A DNA stretch of 13,728 nucleotides from Caldilineaceae bacterium (GTDB taxonomy: Bacteria; Chloroflexota; Anaerolineae; Caldilineales; Caldilineaceae). The notes beneath the pieces were generated by a model. It did no database searches, had not been told where the DNA came from, and worked only from the letters and a program-made list of their open reading frames with translations. The DNA is taken from assembly GCA_022842065.1 (NCBI GenBank), contig JALHQH010000097.1, forward strand, positions 1 through 13,728, read 5' to 3'. Each line of letters begins with the position of its first letter. The first letter of the stretch is position 1. The translations under genes and the position numbers were made by a program. Of this stretch, positions 1-5,436 are shown one piece after another.

Positions 1-5
1 CCGGC

Positions 6-75
6 CTGACAACGAGAAGCCGCCTCAGCGGCTGAGAAAACGATCCTAGCCGCTGAGGCGGCTTCTCGCTGTTAG
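6..75. repeat. Long hairpin with 28-bp arms at the left edge
   Basis: Positions 13-33 and 48-68 are perfect 21-base reverse complements around a 14-base loop. The match continues outward to 6 and 75 with one G-T pair and one mismatch, giving arms of 28 bases. The stem is GC-rich (core GCCGCCTCAGCGGC). It lies beyond the stop of the minus-strand solute-binding protein gene, so it could end that transcript, but no T-run is visible inside the window on the exit side. A smaller dyad (GGGGTT, TT, AACCCC) follows at 79-92. Terminator or dispersed palindromic element; the sequence alone does not decide. Confidence 0.7.
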
Positions 76-116
76 CAAGGGGTTTTAACCCCATTTCGTA
101 AGATAGTGCAACAGTA

Positions 117-148
117 TCACCTTGTCACCCTGTCACCCCTTCACCCTA
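117..148. repeat. Octamer tandem repeat, four units
   Basis: Four consecutive 8-base units, TCACCTTG, TCACCCTG, TCACCCCT and TCACCCTA, run up to the stop codon of the minus-strand solute-binding protein gene at 150-152. Such short tandem repeats usually vary in copy number by slippage. No coding role is visible. Confidence 0.75.
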
Positions 149-149
149 C

Positions 150-1865
150 CTACTGCACGACTTCCCACAACTCCGCCGCGTCGTAGTAGGAACCGCCGCC
201 GGGGGCTGGGGTGAATTGGAAGTTGGCGATGCGCTTGGAGATGATGCCATAGCGCGTGGTCTGCCAGAGGAAGATCCAGGGCAGATCCTGGCCCATGATG
301 GTGCAGGCTTCTTGATAGATGCCGACACGTGCTTCGGGATCCATCTCTTTGCGACCGGCTTCCAACAGGGCATCCAACTCGGGGCTGTTATAGCCGTAAT
401 TGTTGCCGGCGGTCGAAGTGGAGTGGAAGTATTGGTACGCGCGGTTCGGGTCTGGCCCGTTGGCCCCACCGAGGAAGGTCATCTCAGATTCGCCATTTTC
501 GTAGTAACGGGCGTTCCAGGAAGCGCCATCCAGCGGCATGAGGGAGATATTGATGCCAACGTCAGCCAGGTTGGCTTGGATCACGGTCATTACATCAGCC
601 GAGAGTTGGTCGTTGTAATAGGTGTCCAACACAAATTCCGGCAGCGTGGCGGGATCAATCCCCGCTTCGGCCAGCAACTCCTTGGCCTTTTCGGGATTGT
701 AATCGTACATTTCAATCCCTTCGGGGTGATACTTGGGATTGCCATACAAGCAGGGCACGGCGGTGGCGGCACCCTGGTAGATGCTCTCGATGATCGATTT
801 GCGGTCGATGGCGTAGAGGATTGCTTGTTTGAAGCGCGGATCGGCAAAGGCCGGATTGGCCTCTGGATTGATCGTGATCGCATTGTCCACCTGCGACGGG
901 CCAGGAATGACGACGGCATTTTCGTTGGCCGATTCGCGTTCGAGTTCGTCCAGCGTCAAGTAGGTGAAGTCAATTTCGCCGGCATCAAAGGCCAGCAACG
1001 CAGTGGCGGGATCTTTGAATTCGCGGCGGATCAGGGTGTCGATCTTGGGGCGGCCGCGCCAGTAGTTGTCAAAGGCGGCGGTCTCGATATATTGGCCTTC
1101 CACAAATTCGACAAACTTGAAGGGGCCGGTGCCAATTGACTGCGTGCGCCAGTAATCATTCTGGTCGAGATTCTCGTGGGAGAGATCGGCCATGCTCGCC
1201 TGCTGTACCAGCCAGGTTTCGGCCAGCGTATCTAAAATCGCGGCGTTGGGGCCATCGGTGGTGATCTGAAGCGTGTTCTCATCAACGACGACCAAGCCAG
1301 AGACCGAGGTTGCGGTGCCATCTTTAAAGGCCGCAGCACCAGCAATCGTGCCCAGTTCACCGGCCTTGTTACACTTAACCACCGGATCAAGACAGAGCTC
1401 AATCGAGAAGACCACGTCCGCGGCAGTAAAGGGGGTGTCGTCATGCCAGGTCACCCCTGGGCGCAGGTTGAAGGTCCAGGTCTGGCTGTCATCGGAAATC
1501 GACCAGCTCTCAGCCAGATCGGGCAGGATCTCGGTGTATTCCAGATTGTAGGTGACCAGATGGCTGAAGATCTTGTTAAACCAGTGGTAGCCACCACCCG
1601 CGCTGAGGGGGTTGAGGAAGTCAATGGGATTGCAGCAGGGACCAACCCAAGCGCCGGTCATCGTGTTGCCACCAGTGGCTGGTGCTTCGGCAGCGGGTGC
1701 TTCGGCAGCCGGTGCTTCGGCAGCCGGTGCCTCTGTGGCTACGGCAGCACCGCTATCAGCCGCTGGTGGTGCGGCGCAGGCGGTAAAGAGCAGGCTAAGG
1801 ACGACAAGCAGCGCGGCTACGGTCTGGAGCCGTTTTACTTGTCGTGGTGCGAAACGAAATTGCAT
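150..1865 (-). CDS. ABC transporter solute-binding lipoprotein, family 5 (peptide/nickel/oligopeptide type)
   Basis: This 571-residue protein is the extracytoplasmic receptor of an ABC importer for peptides or related solutes. Residues 1-29 form a lipoprotein signal peptide (KR-rich start, hydrophobic stretch, LFTAC with lipid-bearing Cys30). A low-complexity Glu-Ala-Pro-Ala linker follows (about 41-65). From about 70 onward is the SBP family-5 fold, with typical features such as WTFNLRPGVTWHD, TAADVVFSIE and DPRFKQAILYAIDRKSII. Length is usual for the family. The start is fixed by a strong Shine-Dalgarno, AAGGAGT, at 1871-1877, 6 bases upstream of ATG. It lies 44 bases downstream of the dehydrogenase gene and is probably co-transcribed with it. 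No permease is adjacent on this side within the window, so it may feed the permeases at 8956-10813 or ones beyond the left edge. The substrate is unknown. Confidence 0.93.
   Translation of the reverse strand: MQFRFAPRQVKRLQTVAALLVVLSLLFTACAAPPAADSGAAVATEAPAAEAPAAEAPAAEAPATGGNTMTGAWVGPCCNPIDFLNPLSAGGGYHWFNKIFSHLVTYNLEYTEILPDLAESWSISDDSQTWTFNLRPGVTWHDDTPFTAADVVFSIELCLDPVVKCNKAGELGTIAGAAAFKDGTATSVSGLVVVDENTLQITTDGPNAAILDTLAETWLVQQASMADLSHENLDQNDYWRTQSIGTGPFKFVEFVEGQYIETAAFDNYWRGRPKIDTLIRREFKDPATALLAFDAGEIDFTYLTLDELERESANENAVVIPGPSQVDNAITINPEANPAFADPRFKQAILYAIDRKSIIESIYQGAATAVPCLYGNPKYHPEGIEMYDYNPEKAKELLAEAGIDPATLPEFVLDTYYNDQLSADVMTVIQANLADVGINISLMPLDGASWNARYYENGESEMTFLGGANGPDPNRAYQYFHSTSTAGNNYGYNSPELDALLEAGRKEMDPEARVGIYQEACTIMGQDLPWIFLWQTTRYGIISKRIANFQFTPAPGGGSYYDAAELWEVVQ
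1681..1740 (-). repeat. In-frame 15-bp tandem repeat coding the lipoprotein linker
   Basis: The plus-strand unit GGTGCTTCGGCAGCC is repeated at 1681-1695, 1696-1710 and 1711-1725, with a degenerate fourth copy at 1726-1740. On the coding strand it specifies the repeating pentapeptide Glu-Ala-Pro-Ala-Ala between the lipid anchor and the binding domain. The 15-base period keeps the frame, so copy-number change would only alter tether length. Confidence 0.85.
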
Positions 1866-1909
1866 AATTTACTCCTTGTGATAGACCAAATAAGATAAGA
1901 AAAATTGCG

Positions 1910-2908
1910 TTAACTACGCCAATCCAATACAACCCCGACGATCTCCCGTTCCCCCTGTTCCAGCCGTTGATAGATGGCCGGCAACTCGTGCCAGGCCAGG
2001 CGATGGGTAATAAACGGTGCAATGTTGAGGCGGCCCTTGGCCAGCAGTTCCATCGTCAGGCCAAAGGCGCGTTGGCGATCCCAGCGCTGCCCCGTGGGCG
2101 GATGGCCATAGGTGACCAACAAGGTGAGATCTTTCTGCAGGTAGGGGTCACCAATCGGGCTAAAGGCGGGCTTGTCGGTGTGACGGGCGACGACCACGAT
2201 CTTGCCGCCTTTAGCCGCAATTTCCATGCCCAGTTGCACCGCCGGCCAGACCGACGCTGCTTCGATCACCAAGTCAGCGCCGTAGCCATCAGTCAGCGCG
2301 CTCACTTGCTGGTGAAAATCGCTGGCTGTGGGGCTGATGACCAGGTCGGCCCCCATCTCCTGGGCAATTGCCAACCGGGCCGCTACACTATCGATCGCAA
2401 TCGTGCGAAAGCCAAAGGCTTTGCAATAAGCCAAGGCCGATAACCCAACGACACCCAACCCAATAATCGCCACCGTCTCGCCGGGGGTTGGGCTGCCGCG
2501 GCGTAGCGCCAGATGAGCCACTTCCACGATACTGAGAAAGACCGCCTGTTCATCGGCCAAGTCGGGGCGGAGTTTGATCGCCAACTCGGCGTTGATCGTG
2601 CCGACATGGCGATGGGTGATCGGCACAAAGACGCGGTCGCCGACCGCAAAATCGGTGACCGCACTCCCGACTGCGAGCACATCGCCGACCATCGAGTAGC
2701 CATTTTCGGTTGGCACTTCAAACGGCACATTGGCATGGAGAAATTTGCCCGCATCATCGACTGGCGTCAGGCGAAAGACGCGAATCTCAGTTCCTGTACT
2801 GATGGCGGTGACACGGGCGCTCACGACCAGTTCAGTAGGCGCGCAGGTGGGCATCGTGATCGCTTCAAATTCAGCTTGCCGTGGCGCGGTGACAATTAAT
2901 CGTTGCAT
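1910..2908 (-). CDS. Medium-chain dehydrogenase/reductase (MDR) lacking catalytic zinc ligands
   Basis: This 332-residue cytoplasmic protein has the MDR two-domain layout: a GroES-like N-terminal domain (about 1-130) and a Rossmann domain (about 145-275) with the dinucleotide motif GLGVVG at 150-155 and an acidic residue (Asp173) at the end of the second strand, which favours NAD(H). The position of the catalytic zinc Cys (CGTD in zinc ADHs) reads TGTE at 38-41, and the GHE motif reads GYS at 70-72. The four-Cys structural zinc lobe is also absent. This fits the zinc-independent MDR group that contains BchC-like proteins; a BchC role is not implied. It is a paralogue of the gene at 4319-5350 (shared WPA...EI...G segment after the Rossmann core). 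There is no strong ribosome-binding site before ATG. Probably co-transcribed with the solute-binding gene downstream; substrate unknown. Confidence 0.88.
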   Translation of the reverse strand: MQRLIVTAPRQAEFEAITMPTCAPTELVVSARVTAISTGTEIRVFRLTPVDDAGKFLHANVPFEVPTENGYSMVGDVLAVGSAVTDFAVGDRVFVPITHRHVGTINAELAIKLRPDLADEQAVFLSIVEVAHLALRRGSPTPGETVAIIGLGVVGLSALAYCKAFGFRTIAIDSVAARLAIAQEMGADLVISPTASDFHQQVSALTDGYGADLVIEAASVWPAVQLGMEIAAKGGKIVVVARHTDKPAFSPIGDPYLQKDLTLLVTYGHPPTGQRWDRQRAFGLTMELLAKGRLNIAPFITHRLAWHELPAIYQRLEQGEREIVGVVLDWRS

Positions 2909-3080
2909 AGATTGCTTGATTGGTGTCGTGTTGCTGGAATATTTGCCAGAAAAGTTTTATGCCGTCGATGGAAGCAGCGGCCTGGATTTTCTGGAAATAG
3001 ACTGGAGAAGTTGGTTAAAAGCCAGCCACGCGCACATCACTGCTATACGGAGGGGGTAAGGCGAAATGCGCTTCTTTGTC

Positions 3081-3097
3081 GGATTGTATACCAATCC
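3081..3097. promoter_or_regulatory. Candidate GntR/FCD operator overlapping the dehydrogenase promoter
   Basis: GGATTG and CAATCC form a perfect 6-base dyad around TATAC, giving a 17-base site with an ATTGTATACCAAT core. FCD-type GntR regulators commonly bind TTGT/ACAA-type dyads of this size. It overlaps the putative -10 of the minus-strand dehydrogenase promoter, which is a repressor position. Assignment to the gntR at 3302-4054 is inference. Confidence 0.45.
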
Positions 3098-3112
3098 TAC
3101 ACATTTACACAA
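3083..3112 (-). promoter_or_regulatory. Candidate promoter for the dehydrogenase/solute-binding operon
   Basis: Read on the minus strand, TTGTGT (3112-3107) and TACAAT (3088-3083) are separated by 18 bases. TACAAT matches the -10 consensus at five of six positions; the -35 is weaker. The gene it would serve starts at 2908. Confidence 0.4.
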
Positions 3113-3158
3113 ATTGCAAATTATCTCTCCCGCTGGCTTACAGTGAATCCGAGAAAGT

Positions 3159-3177
3159 ATTGTACGGTTTGCACAAT
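3159..3177. promoter_or_regulatory. Second candidate operator dyad upstream of the dehydrogenase promoter
   Basis: ATTGTAC and GCACAAT form a near-perfect 7-base dyad with a 5-base centre (one mismatch), 19 bases in all. It shares the ATTGTA half-site with the dyad at 3081-3097 and lies about 47 bases upstream of the candidate -35. Confidence 0.35.
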
Positions 3178-3190
3178 CGGCTAAATTAAG

Positions 3191-3210
3191 TGGTAGGTAA
3201 ATCAGTAAAT
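3191..3210. repeat. Solo copy of the repeat found at 8742-8761
   Basis: The 20-base segment TGGTAGGTAAATCAGTAAAT matches 8742-8761 at 19 of 20 positions (T instead of G at the eighth base). At the second location it begins a large compound palindrome; here it stands alone next to a hairpin. Confidence 0.7.
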
Positions 3211-3242
3211 AGATTCGTATGGAGGGCTTAGCGTAGCGATAA

Positions 3243-3283
3243 GCTGGTCTCCTGCTGATTTGTTGGCTCAGCAGGAGACCAGC
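3243..3283 (-). terminator. Hairpin after gntR, probable terminator
   Basis: Positions 3243-3258 and 3268-3283 are perfect 16-base reverse complements (GCTGGTCTCCTGCTGA) with a 9-base loop. The stem begins 19 bases beyond the gntR stop codon on the minus strand. No T-run follows, so intrinsic termination is uncertain; it may instead protect the mRNA 3' end. Confidence 0.55.
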
Positions 3284-3301
3284 CGTAGCAATCGGTCTGG
3301 C

Positions 3302-4054
3302 TTAATTCGTCAACGCGGCTTGCTGCCGGTCGCGGTGGATGCGCATCTCTTCCAAGTGCTTTTGGATATTGCCATAGTGCCGGGTCATGGCGACGCGGGC
3401 GCCTTCGACATCGGCTCTTTCCAGTGCTTCGACAATGTCCACATGCCACTGATAGATTTCGCGTTGGTCTGGATTGGAGGGAACGGCGACATGTTGGCAG
3501 GCCTGGGCAAAGACCATCCAAAAGGCATCAACAATTTTGCCGACCGTGTGATTACTGACATTCGCCCACAAGGTTGTGTGGAACAGGCGATCTTCTTCCG
3601 TGTACTCCTCGTTGCGTTCGATCGCCGCGTGCATGCGCTGCAAGATCGCTTTGAGTTGCTGCAACTGTCCCGTTGTTACGGCTGCGACCGCCTGATCGAT
3701 CATGCTATGTTCCAGGTGAAAGCGCACCTCAAGAATATCCGCCAGCCCAGTCAGATCAAACATCAAGCCGTACGCCAGATTCTCGATGATCGGATCAAAG
3801 GAGAAATTGCGCACGAAGAGGCCCGCGCCCGTGCGCGCTTCGACAATGCCCAATGTCTCCAACGACTTGACTGCCTCGCGTACCGAATTGCGACTGACAC
3901 CTAACTGTTCGGCTAATTCAGTCTCAGGGGGCAGCGCATCGCCGGGGACGAGGGCATGCTCAATAATATAAGATTTGACCTCATCCTGCACTGCTTGATA
4001 AAGCAATTGCGGTCGTTTCAATTTACGAGTTTCAAATTTTGGTTTGGAAAACAT
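3302..4054 (-). CDS. GntR-family transcriptional regulator, FadR/FCD subgroup
   Basis: This 250-residue cytoplasmic DNA-binding protein probably represses its neighbours and responds to a small carboxylate or amino acid-like ligand. The winged helix-turn-helix spans about 16-82, with the classic LPPETELAEQLGVSRNSVRE and the wing VEARTGAGLFVR. The all-helical FCD domain follows (about 100-240). Its metal/ligand pocket residues are all visible: Asp155 and His159 (EEDRLFH), His204 (YQWHVDI) and His226 (TRHYGNI). Length is normal. The start is supported by GGAG at 4062-4059, 4 bases before ATG. It sits between two operons that both begin with a zinc-less MDR gene, so it is the obvious local regulator of both. 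The effector cannot be read from sequence. Confidence 0.93.
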   Translation of the reverse strand: MFSKPKFETRKLKRPQLLYQAVQDEVKSYIIEHALVPGDALPPETELAEQLGVSRNSVREAVKSLETLGIVEARTGAGLFVRNFSFDPIIENLAYGLMFDLTGLADILEVRFHLEHSMIDQAVAAVTTGQLQQLKAILQRMHAAIERNEEYTEEDRLFHTTLWANVSNHTVGKIVDAFWMVFAQACQHVAVPSNPDQREIYQWHVDIVEALERADVEGARVAMTRHYGNIQKHLEEMRIHRDRQQAALTN

Positions 4055-4074
4055 ATCGCTCCACTCTATATTGC

Positions 4075-4095
4075 ATGGGCGATTGTTTAGCCCAT
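4075..4095. promoter_or_regulatory. Dyad in the gntR leader
   Basis: ATGGGC (4075-4080) and GCCCAT (4090-4095) form a perfect 6-base dyad with a 9-base centre, 21 bases upstream of the gntR start. It could be an autoregulatory operator or a small hairpin in the gntR leader mRNA. Confidence 0.35.
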
Positions 4096-4139
4096 ACGCA
4101 TCAATTCACAGCACATAAAACTGACGATAATCATCCTTT

Positions 4140-4168
4140 ATCTTAGCGTATGATTGCCATTATTGCAA
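4140..4168 (-). promoter_or_regulatory. Candidate gntR promoter
   Basis: On the minus strand TTGCAA (4168-4163) and TAAGAT (4145-4140) are 17 bases apart, each matching the sigma-70-type consensus at four of six positions. It would give a leader of about 80 bases. A dyad at 4152-4170 covers the -35 and spacer. Confidence 0.35.
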
Positions 4169-4170
4169 TC
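4152..4170. promoter_or_regulatory. Candidate operator in the gntR/dehydrogenase divergent region
   Basis: GATTGC (4152-4157) and GCAATC (4165-4170) are perfect inverted repeats around 7 bases, and ATTGCAAT at 4162-4169 is itself palindromic. It overlaps the candidate gntR -35, a place suited to autorepression. The sequence differs from the ATTGTA-type dyads at 3081-3177, so it may belong to another protein. Confidence 0.35.
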
Positions 4171-4228
4171 TATCATGTACGATTGTAGGACACATATACA
4201 GTTATAGAAATCTGCATTTTACGATTGG

Positions 4229-4256
4229 TTGCGTTTTTTTTGAGCTGTAGTACAAT
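4229..4256 (+). promoter_or_regulatory. Candidate promoter for the plus-strand operon
   Basis: TTGCGT (4229-4234) and TACAAT (4251-4256) are separated by 16 bases, with a T-rich spacer. The -10 matches at five of six positions. The predicted transcript would start near 4263, about 56 bases before the dehydrogenase ATG. Confidence 0.5.
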
Positions 4257-4307
4257 GGGACAAAAGATAACTTGTCAAGATGCACACCGCTGAGAACAGG
4301 CGGAATC

Positions 4308-4314
4308 AGAGGAG
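4308..4314 (+). promoter_or_regulatory. Ribosome-binding site that sets the dehydrogenase start at 4319
   Basis: AGAGGAG lies 4 bases upstream of ATG 4319. An in-frame ATG at 4280 would add 13 residues with no family similarity and has no comparable site, so 4319 is preferred. Confidence 0.7.
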
Positions 4315-4318
4315 CGCT

Positions 4319-5350
4319 ATGAAAATTGCAATTTTGCACGGGCCGCGCGACTTGCGCATTGAAGAGCAACCCCTGGAGACCAGCCGGCTCGCGCCCCACG
4401 AAATTTGGGTGGAAACGCGCATCTCCGCCCTGAAGATCGGCACCGACCGCGGCAACTATGAAGGTGCCGAACGGGTGCCTGGTGCGCCCGACTATCCGCG
4501 TTGGGTTGGCGACAGCAACCTGGGCATTGTGCGCGGTGTGGGCAGCGCCGTGACCCGCGTCCAAGTCGGCGACCGCATTATTACCCGCATGCCCCACCAA
4601 TCGGCCTACATTATGAGCGAGCGCGGCAGCCTCGTCAAAGCGCCGCCAAACGTGAGCGACGAAGATGCGGTCTACGCCCACCTTTATGCGCTTAGCGCGC
4701 ACTGTTATCACAAGGCCCATTTTAAGCCGGGCGAAACGGTGGCCGTGGTTGGGCTGGGTACACTGGGACTGGGTGCGGTGGCGATTGGGCCGCTCTTTGG
4801 TGGACGCGTCGTGGCGATTGGCAATGATGCCTTCCGTCTTGATCTGGCCAAACGCATGGGCGCGCACGCCACCCTGCTTTACAACGATCCCGACCTGCAC
4901 ACTAAGTTGGCTGAATTTACCGATGGATCAGGCATTGATCTGGTCGTGCTTACCGCCAACCCTTGGCCGGCCTATCGCACCGCGGTGGAGATTGTGCGCC
5001 CGAATGGCCGCGTCTCCATCGTCAGTCTCCTCGGACGTGGTGAAGCCGATCTTGACTTTAATCCACTCTCCATGCAGAATTTCTATATCAAAGGGATCTC
5101 GCTGATTGCCGTCTCTGGCCCGGCGGGTTATCTCTACCCTGATAGTAGCGCCGACCCCCGCTTGATGGACGACCATTACACCGCCGACCGCAATGCCACC
5201 CATGTGCTCTCGCTGATGGCGGATGGACGACTGGCACCAAAACAATTGATCACCCACCGCTTCCATTACAGCGAAATGGCCAAAGCCTACGAAATGGCCT
5301 ACACCCGCGAAAAGTCGATGCTGGGTGTGATCTTCAACTGGCAGGATTGA
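4319..5350 (+). CDS. Medium-chain dehydrogenase/reductase lacking catalytic zinc ligands, paralogue of the 1910-2908 gene
   Basis: This 343-residue cytoplasmic enzyme has a GroES-like domain (about 1-125) and a Rossmann domain with GLGTLG at 145-150. The catalytic Cys position of zinc ADHs reads IGTD (40-43), GHE reads GDS (64-66), and there is no structural-zinc Cys cluster, so a zinc-dependent alcohol dehydrogenase mechanism is unlikely. The end of the second strand reads VVAIGND rather than a clear acidic residue, so cofactor preference may differ from the paralogue. Shared features with the other copy include the LVV...A.PWPA...EI segment, similar length and a matching C-terminus. It is first in the plus-strand operon, 86 bases before the M81 gene, separated from it by a heptamer-repeat hairpin. 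Substrate unknown; the context suggests oxidation or reduction of an imported compound or breakdown product. Confidence 0.88.
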   Translation: MKIAILHGPRDLRIEEQPLETSRLAPHEIWVETRISALKIGTDRGNYEGAERVPGAPDYPRWVGDSNLGIVRGVGSAVTRVQVGDRIITRMPHQSAYIMSERGSLVKAPPNVSDEDAVYAHLYALSAHCYHKAHFKPGETVAVVGLGTLGLGAVAIGPLFGGRVVAIGNDAFRLDLAKRMGAHATLLYNDPDLHTKLAEFTDGSGIDLVVLTANPWPAYRTAVEIVRPNGRVSIVSLLGRGEADLDFNPLSMQNFYIKGISLIAVSGPAGYLYPDSSADPRLMDDHYTADRNATHVLSLMADGRLAPKQLITHRFHYSEMAKAYEMAYTREKSMLGVIFNWQD

Positions 5351-5359
5351 AGATTTGAA

Positions 5360-5420
5360 ACGTAAAACGTAAAACGTGAAACGTAAAGGGACGCAGCACG
5401 TTTCACGTTTTACGTTTCAC
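5360..5420. repeat. Heptamer tandem array folded into a hairpin
   Basis: Four 7-base units (ACGTAAA, ACGTAAA, ACGTGAA, ACGTAAA) run at 5360-5387, and three complementary units (ACGTTTC, ACGTTTT, ACGTTTC) at 5398-5418. Arms 5362-5384 and 5398-5420 pair with one mismatch around a 13-base loop. The element fills the gap between the dehydrogenase and M81 genes and stops 7 bases before the M81 Shine-Dalgarno. It resembles in style the short tandemly repeated sequences of cyanobacteria and filamentous bacteria. It may be a partial terminator or mRNA-stabilising hairpin. Confidence 0.8.
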
Positions 5421-5436
5421 TCATCACGGAGTCCCG

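Larger units (their letters stand above)
2909..3301. other. 393-base intergenic region between gntR and the dehydrogenase/solute-binding operon
   Basis: No convincing gene is seen on either strand. The region holds a hairpin just past the gntR stop (3243-3283), a copy of a dispersed repeat (3191-3210), two dyads that could be repressor sites (3159-3177, 3081-3097) and a candidate minus-strand promoter (3083-3112). That promoter would give a leader of roughly 165 bases before the dehydrogenase ATG. Within the leader, CCAGAAAA at 2946-2953 and TTTTCTGG at 2987-2994 could pair across a 33-base loop; no known riboswitch is recognised. Confidence 0.55.

Noticed and set aside
216..1139. Long plus-strand open frame of 307 codons opposite the first solute-binding protein gene
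   Set aside because: It is the antisense of a clearly recognisable family-5 binding protein; its translation shows no family features and there is no Shine-Dalgarno of note.
1910..2908. Assignment of the dehydrogenase as BchC (bacteriochlorophyll synthesis)
   Set aside because: The missing Cys is shared with BchC-like MDR proteins, but no pigment genes are nearby and a transporter/catabolic context fits better.
3260..3904. Plus-strand open frame of 214 codons opposite gntR
   Set aside because: Antisense shadow of a complete GntR/FCD gene whose motifs are all intact.
5360..5420. Short repeats considered as a CRISPR array
   Set aside because: Units are 7 bases, directly tandem with no unique spacers, and no cas gene is nearby.
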